This document shows positions 18,394-27,081 of a stretch of DNA of 43,803 nt, in pieces. Position numbers and translations under genes: made by a program. Every line of letters begins with the position of its first letter. The first letter of the stretch is position 1. The notes beneath the pieces were generated by a model. It was not told the DNA's origin, searched no databases, and worked only from the letters and a program-made list of their open reading frames with translations. Source of the stretch: Syntrophomonadaceae bacterium (GTDB lineage: Bacteria; Bacillota; Dethiobacteria; DTU022; PWGO01). Where the stretch lies: positions 1 through 43,803 of the forward strand of contig PWGO01000051.1 in NCBI GenBank assembly GCA_003554525.1. Direction: 5' to 3'.

Positions 18394-19018
18394 ACCGGTA
18401 GAAATCTGGCTGGTACGACATGGAACCACCCGGTCCAACCTGGAAGGCAGAATTCAGGGAAAGCAAGATGTCCCCCTGTGCGAGCAGGGAAAACAAGAAG
18501 CCCGCCGATTGGCTGCTTACTTGAAAAATACCGGGTTTGCGGCAGTATTTTCCAGCCCACTGCTCAGAGCAAAAGAAACCGCGGAAACGGTGTTGGAAGA
18601 AAACCTTTACCGCAGCAGTACGGAAATTATCTTTCTGGAGGAATTAAAGGAGTACGGGTGGGGTGCCCTGGAAGGGTACACCTGGAAGGAAATAAAAGAA
18701 GCCTGGCCCTGTTTTTACCGGGACCTCCAGCAAAATTTTTGGGGAATCGCGGTTAACGGGAGGGAAAGCAGGGAAACCTTCCTGGAAAGGGTAAAAGTAG
18801 CACTGGATCATACAATATACAGACCAAGTTTCTACGGAAGGTTACTGGTAATTTCGCACGGCAGGTTAATCAATGCTTTTATTACTTATTCCCTGGGGCT
18901 TGATATAAATGGCAGGTGGCCTTTTTCACCCGCTTGTGCCTCCCTTTCTGTCCTCAAAATAGATTCTTCGTTAAACAATGGCAAGCTGCACCTGTTTAAC
19001 AAACACTGTTACCTGTAG
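18377..19018 (+). CDS. Histidine phosphatase superfamily protein
   Basis: LVRHGTTRSNLEGRIQGKQDVPL...FSSPLLRAKETAE...ISHG. Confidence 0.92.
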   Translation: MQKKIKPVEIWLVRHGTTRSNLEGRIQGKQDVPLCEQGKQEARRLAAYLKNTGFAAVFSSPLLRAKETAETVLEENLYRSSTEIIFLEELKEYGWGALEGYTWKEIKEAWPCFYRDLQQNFWGIAVNGRESRETFLERVKVALDHTIYRPSFYGRLLVISHGRLINAFITYSLGLDINGRWPFSPACASLSVLKIDSSLNNGKLHLFNKHCYL

Positions 19019-19099
19019 GGCAAAATATAACCCCTTTACTTATGGTTGCGGGATGATTTACACTGTATTCAGACAATAATGGTGGCAAGGAGGGCAAAG

Positions 19100-20293
19100 A
19101 TGGGTTTCTACGATGGTTTTGACAGGCATTTTAAAAATGATACCAGGAGTGCGCCTGTCTGGCACTATATACTCGTGAGTATGCTGGGAGTTATTTGCGG
19201 CGGAATTCTTATTTTCCTGATGGTTTTTTTCGTGTTCCCGGAGGAGCTTCTGGCAGAGCCACTTGAGAATCAGCAAAACCAGCAAAACCAGCAAAACGAA
19301 AACGGGGAAGCCAATAACCGGGAGCCATCCGGGGAAGAAGAAAAAAACGACTCCGAGCTTTTAAAACCCAGGGATGAAGCGGTAGTTAGCGCGGTGGAGA
19401 AAGTGTCTCCCGCCGTAGTAGGCATAATTAATCACCGGCAGGTTAGTGACTTCTGGGGCAGGGAAATCATTCAAGAAGGCGTAGGTTCTGGTGTGGTTAT
19501 CAATGAGGATGGATTAATAGTAACCAACTACCATGTGGTGGAAGGGGCCAGGGAGATAGAAGTTATATTTAAAGACAGAACGGCTGAAGATGCGGCGATA
19601 GTGGGAACAGATCCCGAAACGGACCTGGCGATTTTGGAAGTAGAAGGGAGACAGGATCTGGACCATGTGGAAATAACCGATGCTTCCAAAAAAGTGCGGC
19701 CGGGAGAAACAGCCATAGCTATAGGGAACCCCCTGGGGATGGAGCTGGAGCAGACTGTAACCGTGGGGGTAGTAAGCGCCCTGGAAAGGCAAGTTGCCAT
19801 GCCGGGCAGCGAATTTACTTACAGCTATATACAAACCGATGCAGCTATAAATCAAGGCAACAGCGGTGGGCCTTTAATTAACCGGAGAGGGGAAGTTATT
19901 GGCATAAATTCCGCCAAGCTTGGCGGCCTGGATATTGAAGGCATAGGATTTGCCATCCCCGCAACTACCGTGAACCGGGTGGCCGGCGATATCGTAGAAG
20001 AAGGAAGGGTATTGCGCCCCCACATGGGAATAATTATAACTGACTACTCGGAAATAACCGGAGAACGGACGGACAGGGGTGTTTACATTGACCGGGTGGA
20101 GGCGGGAAGCCCGGCTGATGAAGCCGGCCTGGAAAGACAAGATGTAATAGTTGGAATTAATGGACGCCAGATAGATTATTACGCCCAGCTGTTTGATGAG
20201 CTGCTAAACTATTACCCTGGAGACCGTATAGAAGTAACCGTGGTCAGGGATGATGAAAAGATTACTAACGAGGTTAGCCTGGGGAACAATTAA
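19100..20293 (+). CDS. htrA: HtrA/DegP-family S1C serine protease with PDZ domain
   Basis: GSGVVINEDGLIVTNYHVVEGA, QTDAAINQGNSGGPLINRRGEVIGIN, PDZ region; RBS aaggagg before ATG 19100. Confidence 0.95.
   Translation: MGFYDGFDRHFKNDTRSAPVWHYILVSMLGVICGGILIFLMVFFVFPEELLAEPLENQQNQQNQQNENGEANNREPSGEEEKNDSELLKPRDEAVVSAVEKVSPAVVGIINHRQVSDFWGREIIQEGVGSGVVINEDGLIVTNYHVVEGAREIEVIFKDRTAEDAAIVGTDPETDLAILEVEGRQDLDHVEITDASKKVRPGETAIAIGNPLGMELEQTVTVGVVSALERQVAMPGSEFTYSYIQTDAAINQGNSGGPLINRRGEVIGINSAKLGGLDIEGIGFAIPATTVNRVAGDIVEEGRVLRPHMGIIITDYSEITGERTDRGVYIDRVEAGSPADEAGLERQDVIVGINGRQIDYYAQLFDELLNYYPGDRIEVTVVRDDEKITNEVSLGNN
19268..19295 (+). repeat. 9-bp coding tandem repeat (x3) encoding NQQNQQNQQ in the HtrA linker
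   Basis: aatcagcaaaaccagcaaaaccagcaaaac. Confidence 0.9.
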
Positions 20294-20316
20294 AGCCAGA
20301 GTATGGAGACGGGAAC

Positions 20317-21240
20317 TTGAAAGATAAAAAAGTATTAATGCTGTTTGTTGACGGGCTGGGGCTGGGCAGCCAGGATGAAAACAACCCCCTTGTGTATACC
20401 TCCACCCCCGGCCTTTCCAGCGTACTGTTGGGGAAAAAGTTGGTCCGGCGGAACGCAGGAACTCACGGTGATGAAGTGTCTTTACTGGAGCTGGACAGCA
20501 CTCTTGGAGTTTCCGGCCTGCCTCAGAGTGCTTCGGGGCAGGCCGCGTTGTTTACGGGAGAAAATGCTCCCTGCCTGCTGGGATACCACCTCAGGGGGAT
20601 GCCGGGGAAGATTTTAACCGGCCTGTTAAAAGAGCACGGCATACTGGGCAAATTAAAACAGAAAGGTTTCCGGGTAGCTTTTTTAAACGCATACCGGCCC
20701 GAATTTTTTCAAGACCTGCGTCAGGGGCTGCGGTTCCGCTACTCCTGTTCTACGCTTATGACCTACCATGCCGGGTCCAGGTTCCGCTCCCTGGAAGAGT
20801 TGAGAGCAGGTAAGGCAGTTTATATGGATATAACCAATGAAATTTTAAAAAATATGGGTTATCAGGTGGAAGCAATAAGCCCGGAAGAGGCAGCAAGAAG
20901 GGTAGTGGAGCTTTCAGAGGAACATGACTTTTCCCTGTACGAATATTTTTTATCGGACATCATCGGTCACGAGGCGGATAAAGAAAAAGCAAAAGATACG
21001 GTCGAGCTTTTGGACAAATTTATAAGCAGCGTAATAAAAAACCTGGATTTGCATAACACCCTGTTTGTCCTGGTTAGCGATCATGGCAACCTGGAAGAAA
21101 TAAATCATTCTCGCCATACTGCAAATCCCGTGCCTTTTCTGGTGGGAGGCACAAAAAAATGGAGGCAGATCGCCCAAAACGAAACCAGCCAGATAACAGA
21201 TGTAGTTCCTTTTATAATAAAATACCTGGCCGGGAATTGA
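20317..21240 (+). CDS. Alkaline phosphatase/phosphoglycerate mutase-like metalloenzyme family protein
   Basis: VLMLFVDGLGLG, QSASGQAALFTGENAP, FVLVSDHGNLEEINHSRHTANPVPFLV. Confidence 0.85.
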   Translation: MKDKKVLMLFVDGLGLGSQDENNPLVYTSTPGLSSVLLGKKLVRRNAGTHGDEVSLLELDSTLGVSGLPQSASGQAALFTGENAPCLLGYHLRGMPGKILTGLLKEHGILGKLKQKGFRVAFLNAYRPEFFQDLRQGLRFRYSCSTLMTYHAGSRFRSLEELRAGKAVYMDITNEILKNMGYQVEAISPEEAARRVVELSEEHDFSLYEYFLSDIIGHEADKEKAKDTVELLDKFISSVIKNLDLHNTLFVLVSDHGNLEEINHSRHTANPVPFLVGGTKKWRQIAQNETSQITDVVPFIIKYLAGN

Positions 21241-21262
21241 GGCGGGTAATGAGGCAGGAAAA

Positions 21263-21721
21263 ATGCGGATACGAATTGTTGCAGTTGGCAAAATCAAAGA
21301 AGACTATATACAAAAGGGAATAGAAGACTACCTGGGTAGAATCCGCCGCTATTTCACCGTGGAAGAGGTAGAAGTCAAGGGTAGTAAAAAAGCCCCGGCT
21401 GCTGCTATAGAAGAGGAGGGCGGGCAGCTATTAAGAAAGTTAGAAGGAAGCACCTGTACAGTAGTATTGACCCCCGAAGGCAGGGAGTTAACCACCGAAG
21501 CGCTGGCCGGGGAGATAGAAAACTTGATGCACCGCGGGCACAGGCGACTGGATTTTGTCATCGGGGGGCACGAAGGGATTTCTATCGAAGTAAAAAACAG
21601 GGCGGATTTACTGCTTTCTATTTCCCGGCTCACCTTCCCTTACCAGTTAACCCGGCTTTTACTGGCGGAGCAGCTTTACCGCTGCACCAAGATAATCCGG
21701 GGGGAAAAATACCACCGCTAA
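21263..21721 (+). CDS. rlmH: 23S rRNA pseudouridine(1915)-N3 methyltransferase RlmH
   Basis: MRIRIVAVGKIKEDY...FVIGGHEGIS...LTFPYQLTRLLLAEQLYRCTKIIRGEKYHR. Confidence 0.96.
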   Translation: MRIRIVAVGKIKEDYIQKGIEDYLGRIRRYFTVEEVEVKGSKKAPAAAIEEEGGQLLRKLEGSTCTVVLTPEGRELTTEALAGEIENLMHRGHRRLDFVIGGHEGISIEVKNRADLLLSISRLTFPYQLTRLLLAEQLYRCTKIIRGEKYHR

Positions 21722-21738
21722 ATATTATTGTGCTACCT

Positions 21739-21784
21739 CCGGCGTTAAGCTTATAACCGGATAAGCCAACGGCGATGGTTTTTT
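21739..21784 (+). terminator. Intrinsic terminator-like hairpin after rlmH
   Basis: cggcgttaaGCTTAT-aaccgg-ATAAGCcaacggcg followed by TTTTTT. Confidence 0.65.
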
Positions 21785-21837
21785 AATCAAATCTTTGGCT
21801 GGAGCACTATCTTATTAATGCAGGGAGTGAGCAAGTA

Positions 21838-22470
21838 ATGATTGGTGTAGAAACGCTGACTGTAGGAATATTTGGTTCTAACAGCTATCTGGTGAGTTGC
21901 CCTGAAACCCGGGAGGCGGTAGTGCTGGATCCTGGCGCCGAAGGGGGCAAGATTGCGGAACGGATTAGAGATCTGGGCCTGAAAGTAACGGCCATAGTTA
22001 ATACGCACGGCCACATTGACCACGTATTGGCTAATTTACATATAAAAAATGCAACGGGGGCTTCACTTATAATGCATCCGGAGGAGGTTCCCCTTTATCG
22101 AAAACCCGGTTTTATACTTTCTTTTTTTACCCGGAAACTCCCCTCCCCGGACAGGGAAATAAAAGAGGGAGATAAAGTTAATTTTGGCAAATGCCGGGCC
22201 GAAGTCCTGCATACCCCCGGGCATACACCCGGGGGGATTACCCTTTATATATGCGGCTGTCTTTTTACAGGGGACACACTTTTTGCCGGGTCGGTAGGAA
22301 GGACTGATATGTGGGGAGGCTCCATGAACCGGTTGCTGGAAAGTATAAACAAAAAAATAGTTCCCTTGCCGGAAGATACAGTAGTGTATCCGGGCCACGG
22401 TCCCCCTACTACTGTGGGGGAGGAAAAGAAACAGAATCCCTTTATAAAAAATGCAATTCCCCAGGGCTAA
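21838..22470 (+). CDS. MBL-fold metallohydrolase (glyoxalase II/YcbL-like)
   Basis: NTHGHIDHVLANLH, HTPGHTPGGITLY, FTGDTLFAGSVGRTD, VYPGHGPPTTVGEEK. Confidence 0.93.
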   Translation: MIGVETLTVGIFGSNSYLVSCPETREAVVLDPGAEGGKIAERIRDLGLKVTAIVNTHGHIDHVLANLHIKNATGASLIMHPEEVPLYRKPGFILSFFTRKLPSPDREIKEGDKVNFGKCRAEVLHTPGHTPGGITLYICGCLFTGDTLFAGSVGRTDMWGGSMNRLLESINKKIVPLPEDTVVYPGHGPPTTVGEEKKQNPFIKNAIPQG

Positions 22471-22484
22471 TCTTTTATTTGGCT

Positions 22485-22612
22485 GTAACTACTTACGGTG
22501 TGAAAGCTTAGAGAATAAAAAGCCCCCTACCTTCCGGTGTCAAGTGTGTAACTGGGTTAGCCCACCAAGGGGAGGAAGATGTCATGGCACCAACGCAACG
22601 AGTAGTAGTTAC
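22485..22612. mobile_element. 128-bp MITE-like non-autonomous element
   Basis: TIRs GTAACTACT (22485-22493)/AGTAGTTAC (22604-22612) immediately flanked by direct repeats ATTTGGCT (22477-22484 and 22613-22620); no convincing ORF. Confidence 0.7.
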
Positions 22613-22619
22613 ATTTGGC

Positions 22620-24614
22620 TTAACGGAACCAATGCCAGGGCCACTGGAATATTTCTACCTTGGGGCAGTCAGCCTCCCTGCAGTCTTTTTCCGGTTCCGT
22701 ACCTTCCAGGAAAAGCTCTTTTTCTCCTGAAGCGCTGCATAGAGGGTGTTGAATTTTGCCGGTTTCCGGGCAGATAGTTTTATCCACCAGGCCGGGCGGC
22801 TTGCTGAAACTGGAAGCAGGAGTATCCTGCAGGGCTCTTTCAGTAAATTCAGCCCATATTGGTGCGGCTATTTCTCCCCCTGTTTTCCATATGGGATCAC
22901 CGTGGTCGTCTCCCACATACACACCAACTATCAGGTCAGGGGTATAGCCGACCATATACGCGTCTTTATAGTCCTGCGAGGTTCCAGTTTTTCCTGCTGC
23001 CGGCCTGTCTATCAAGTGTGATACCGGGGCGGTTCCTTCTTCGCTTAAAACACCTTTCATTATATCCGTCAAAATATAGGCCACCCTTTTGTCAAGCACT
23101 TTGTTTTTTTCAGGCTGATTTTCGGACAAAACTTCTCCCCCCGGCCCGTGAGCCTTCTTATATAGAAAAGGCTCTACCCGGTAGCCCCCGTTGGCAAACG
23201 GAGCAAAAGAAGCAGTCATTTCGACAAGCTTGACTTCGGAAGTTCCCAGCGGCAGGGAGAGGTTTTTCCCCAGGTGGCTGGTTATACCCAGCTCCTCTGC
23301 CATTTCTATGCTGTTTTCCACACCCATTTCCTGGTTGAGTTTAACCGCCGTTACATTGCACGATTGTACCAGGGCTTTTCTCAAGGTAAGATGTTCGTGG
23401 TGGTATCCTCCCCCGAAGTCGGTGGGCTGGTAATCACCTCCATTGGAAGGAAGGGAAACGGGCTCACATTTAAAAGTAGAGGCGGCAGTATAACCGTTTT
23501 CCAGGGCTGCGGCGTACACAACCGGTTTAAATGCAGACCCGGGTGAACGCAGGCTGTAAGCACGGTTGAGCATGGTTTCGCGGTAGTCTTTCCCCCCGGC
23601 CAGGGCTTTAATATGGCCGGTTTCCGGTTCCATGGCCACCAGTGCCCCCTGCGGCTGGGCAACTCCCCGGTGGTCCCGGTCTAAATCGGGGAGGTTGTTT
23701 TCCAGCACTTTTTTGGCGATCTCCTGCATTTCCGGATCTATAGTGGTGTGAATCTCCAGGCCTCCGTTTTTCAGAAGATTTTCCTCTTCCTCTTGTAAAC
23801 AGTTTAGCTTGTGGTGAACCAGGTGGTCCACCACATAGTTGTTTTCCCGCGGCAGGGAAGGATTCGGGTTGAGTTCCAGCTCCTGTTGCAGGGCTTTTTC
23901 TTTTTCTTTTTTGCTTATAAAATCTTCTTCCACCATGGTCCTTAACACGGCATGAGCACGTTTTTCGGCAATTTCCTGGTTTACCAGGGGGGAATAGTGG
24001 GAAGGGCTCCTGGTTAGCCCGGCCAGCAATGCGGCTTCCTGCAGGTATAGCCTGGAAGCCGGTTTATCAAAATAGAGTTCGGAAGCAGCTTCAATGCCGT
24101 AAGTCCCGTGCCCGTAAAAAACGGTATTGAGGTATTTTTCCATTATTTCTTCCTTGGAATAATTACGCTCCAGCTGCAGGGTAAGGATTGCCTCCTCAAT
24201 TTTCCTTTCCCAGGTACGATCTTGCTCTAAATAAAGATTCTTGGCCAGCTGCTGGGTGATAGAGCTTCCCCCCTGTACCACGCTTCTTTCCTGCAAGTTG
24301 CGGTAAGCAGCACGTATAATTCCCTTTATATCGAAGCCGCTGTGTTCTTCAAATCTGCGGTCTTCTGCGGCTATAGTAGCCCAGATCGCTTCTTCTGCCA
24401 CTTCCTCTAAAGCAACCTTGCTCCGGTTTTCTACAAACCGGGCGGTCATAAGCTCTCCATTGCTGTAAAAAAAACGCGAGGTTTGCGGTTGGGTTATCTC
24501 TGGAAGTTCGCCCATGCTTTTTACAGCGAAATAGGTAAAAATTAACCCCGCTGAAATAATTAATAATGCACAGGCTGCCAGCGAATTAATCAGTAACAGC
24601 TTTTTTTTAGACAT
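22620..24614 (-). CDS. Penicillin-binding protein 1A family (transglycosylase/transpeptidase)
   Basis: AAEDRRFEEHSGFDIKGIIRAAYRNL, QGGSSITQQLAKNL, SPGSAFKPVVYAAAL, KTGTSQDYKDAYMVGYTPDL. Confidence 0.97.
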   Translation of the reverse strand: MSKKKLLLINSLAACALLIISAGLIFTYFAVKSMGELPEITQPQTSRFFYSNGELMTARFVENRSKVALEEVAEEAIWATIAAEDRRFEEHSGFDIKGIIRAAYRNLQERSVVQGGSSITQQLAKNLYLEQDRTWERKIEEAILTLQLERNYSKEEIMEKYLNTVFYGHGTYGIEAASELYFDKPASRLYLQEAALLAGLTRSPSHYSPLVNQEIAEKRAHAVLRTMVEEDFISKKEKEKALQQELELNPNPSLPRENNYVVDHLVHHKLNCLQEEEENLLKNGGLEIHTTIDPEMQEIAKKVLENNLPDLDRDHRGVAQPQGALVAMEPETGHIKALAGGKDYRETMLNRAYSLRSPGSAFKPVVYAAALENGYTAASTFKCEPVSLPSNGGDYQPTDFGGGYHHEHLTLRKALVQSCNVTAVKLNQEMGVENSIEMAEELGITSHLGKNLSLPLGTSEVKLVEMTASFAPFANGGYRVEPFLYKKAHGPGGEVLSENQPEKNKVLDKRVAYILTDIMKGVLSEEGTAPVSHLIDRPAAGKTGTSQDYKDAYMVGYTPDLIVGVYVGDDHGDPIWKTGGEIAAPIWAEFTERALQDTPASSFSKPPGLVDKTICPETGKIQHPLCSASGEKELFLEGTEPEKDCREADCPKVEIFQWPWHWFR

Positions 24615-24797
24615 TTAAATCCCCCCTGCTTCAACCGGTAAAAATTATTGTAAAAATAATTACACAACTTGGCTTCTCCCATCATTTATTATTAGTATAA
24701 CACCATTACCGGTGAAAAATAAGTTTATTTTTATTAACGTTTTTGGTATAATCGTGAAAGTGTTGAGCTGTATTAATTAAAGAATGAGGGAAGAACC

Positions 24798-25265
24798 ATG
24801 CTGCCTATTCCAGACAGGTACAGGTTTGCCCTGGGAGCAAGTGAAGGGGAGCACACCCTTACTGCATTTGATAATGCGCTCCTGGAGGCGGGCATTGGTA
24901 ATGTAAATTTAGTCAGGATAACCAGCATTTTGCCTCCCCGGGCCAGCGAAGACGGCAGCCTGGAACCCCCTTACGGGGCGCTGGTACCTGCAGCATACGG
25001 GGTCTGCACTTCGCAGGAACCGGGGGAGATCATATCTGCGGCAGTAGGCGTAGGGCTTTCCGGGGGTTCCATGGGGGTTATCATGGAAGCAGCCGGCAGA
25101 TGTTCCAGGCAGGAATCTGAAAAAAAAGTAGCCGGCATGCTTGAAGAAGCATTTGCCACCAGGGGGATGCTCCTGGAAGAGGTTGTAGTTAAAGGTGTGG
25201 AGCACAGGGTAATCACGGCGGGAGCAGCTTTGGCTTCTGTAATCCTGTGGTACCGTGATGGATAA
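24798..25265 (+). CDS. Pyruvoyl-dependent arginine decarboxylase
   Basis: GASEGEHTLTAFDNALLEAGIGNVNLVRITSILPPRA (predicted Thr-Ser self-cleavage context), adjacent to speE/speB. Confidence 0.9.
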   Translation: MLPIPDRYRFALGASEGEHTLTAFDNALLEAGIGNVNLVRITSILPPRASEDGSLEPPYGALVPAAYGVCTSQEPGEIISAAVGVGLSGGSMGVIMEAAGRCSRQESEKKVAGMLEEAFATRGMLLEEVVVKGVEHRVITAGAALASVILWYRDG

Positions 25266-25325
25266 ATTGAAGACCGCCTTAACCGGGCTGAAACCAGAAA
25301 ACTAGTATACGAGGGATTTGGGGAA

Positions 25326-26165
25326 ATGGAACTCTGGTTTACAGAAATGCAGACGCCTTACCTTAAATTAAGCTTTCAGGTAAAAGAAATTCTTGCTCAA
25401 ACAAAATCAACCTGCCAGGAAATAGTTGTGCTGGATACTGAAGTGTTTGGCAGGGTGTTGGTGCTGGATGGCTTTATTCAAGTGACTCAGATGGACGAAT
25501 ATATTTATCACGAAATGATTTCGCATGTTCCCCTGGTTACCCACGGCAGCCCCGGGGAAGTGCTGGTGATTGGGGGAGGGGATGGTGGTACCGTAAGGGA
25601 AGTTTTGAAACACCCGGAAATAAAAAAAATAACCCTGGTAGAGATAGATGCTGAGGTTGTAGAAGTTTGCCGCAGATACTTGCCGGAAACCGGCAGTTAT
25701 TTAGACGACCGCCGGGTACATATACAGATTGAAGACGGGTTAGAGTTTTTAAAAAACAACCCGGAACAGTTTGACGTTATAATTGTAGATTCTACAGAAC
25801 CGGTAGGGCCGGCCAAAACTCTTTTTAGCCGAGAGTTTTTCCGCAGCTGTTGGAATGCGCTGAAAGAGGATGGAGTTATGGTATCTCAAACCGAATCCCC
25901 TTTTTACAACCGGGACATACTGGAGCGTTCTTTTCAATTAACCCGGGAGCTTTTCCCGCGCTGCGGGACTTATTTTGCTCCCGTACCTTCTTACCCGGGT
26001 GGTATATGGAGTTTTACTATTGGCTCCGGCCGTAGAAACCCTTGTAAAATAGAGGCTAAAGAAAAAGCACAAAGTATAAATACAAGATGCCGCTATTATT
26101 CACCACATATTCATGAGAGTTCGTTTTCGCTGTTTCCCCTTTATCCCGGTAAGGGGGAGGGATAG
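25326..26165 (+). CDS. speE: Spermidine synthase (polyamine aminopropyltransferase)
   Basis: ELWFTEMQTP..., VLVIGGGDGGTVREVLKHPEIKKITLVEID, VDSTEPVGPA. Confidence 0.96.
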   Translation: MELWFTEMQTPYLKLSFQVKEILAQTKSTCQEIVVLDTEVFGRVLVLDGFIQVTQMDEYIYHEMISHVPLVTHGSPGEVLVIGGGDGGTVREVLKHPEIKKITLVEIDAEVVEVCRRYLPETGSYLDDRRVHIQIEDGLEFLKNNPEQFDVIIVDSTEPVGPAKTLFSREFFRSCWNALKEDGVMVSQTESPFYNRDILERSFQLTRELFPRCGTYFAPVPSYPGGIWSFTIGSGRRNPCKIEAKEKAQSINTRCRYYSPHIHESSFSLFPLYPGKGEG

Positions 26166-26170
26166 GAGAT

Positions 26171-27037
26171 ATGGAGCCTGTACTGGAGATAGAAAGGAAA
26201 ATAACCCTGGAAGGGGTTTGTGAGAGCTGGGATGATGCCCGGTCGGTCCTTTTGGGAGTTCCGCTGGATACTACTTCCAGCTACCGTGCGGGATCCCGTT
26301 TCGCCCCGGAGACTATAAGGGGCGTATTTTGGGAAAGCATGGAAGATTACAGCCTCCGCCTTGGCAGCCACTTTACAGAAGCCCGCCTGTTTGACTGGGG
26401 GAATGTGGTTTTGCCCCGGGGAAATATCACCCGGGAAATAGAGGTGGTTAAAAAGGCGGTAGACAGGATCGTGGGCAGCGAAAAGAAACCCCTGCTGCTG
26501 GGGGGAGAGCACGCGGTAACTGTTGCCGCGGCAAAAAGTGTGAGGGAGCGTTATCCTGACTTGCAGTTAATTCACCTGGATGCACACGCGGACCTCCGGG
26601 AGAGCTATATGGGGGAAGAGTTATCGCATGCATCTGTGATTTACTATCTGCTGGAGCAGGGATTAGCTTCTATTTACCAGGTGGGAATCCGTTCTTGCAC
26701 TGTAGATGAAGCAGGGCTGGCCCGGCAGAAAACCGGCTTCTATCCTTACAACCTTTACGGTTCCTTGCAAGAGGTAGTATCTGCGGTGGGGCAAAAACCG
26801 GTATACGTTTCCCTGGATATTGACGTGGTAGACCCTGCTTATGCTCCAGGGACGGGCACACCTGAACCGGGGGGAGCTACTTCCAGTGAATTGCTGGAGG
26901 CTCTGGTGTTATTAAAAGGGCTTAACCTGGTGGGTTTTGACCTGGTAGAAGTGTCTCCTCCCTACGACTGCAGCAATATTACTTCCATACTGGCGGCCAA
27001 GATATTACGTGAAGTTGCCGTATTACTGGATATTTAA
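26171..27037 (+). CDS. speB: Agmatinase
   Basis: LLGGEHAVTVAA, IHLDAHADLRESY, YVSLDIDVVDPAYAPGTGTPEPGG. Confidence 0.96.
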   Translation: MEPVLEIERKITLEGVCESWDDARSVLLGVPLDTTSSYRAGSRFAPETIRGVFWESMEDYSLRLGSHFTEARLFDWGNVVLPRGNITREIEVVKKAVDRIVGSEKKPLLLGGEHAVTVAAAKSVRERYPDLQLIHLDAHADLRESYMGEELSHASVIYYLLEQGLASIYQVGIRSCTVDEAGLARQKTGFYPYNLYGSLQEVVSAVGQKPVYVSLDIDVVDPAYAPGTGTPEPGGATSSELLEALVLLKGLNLVGFDLVEVSPPYDCSNITSILAAKILREVAVLLDI

Positions 27038-27081
27038 CTGGGAAAGCAATAATATACTTGCCTAAAGTAAGGAGGAAAAGC

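Noticed and set aside
22451-22777. 108-aa plus ORF containing CQVCNW
   Set aside because: Runs through the MITE-like element and then antisense to PBP1A; no SD and no family resemblance.
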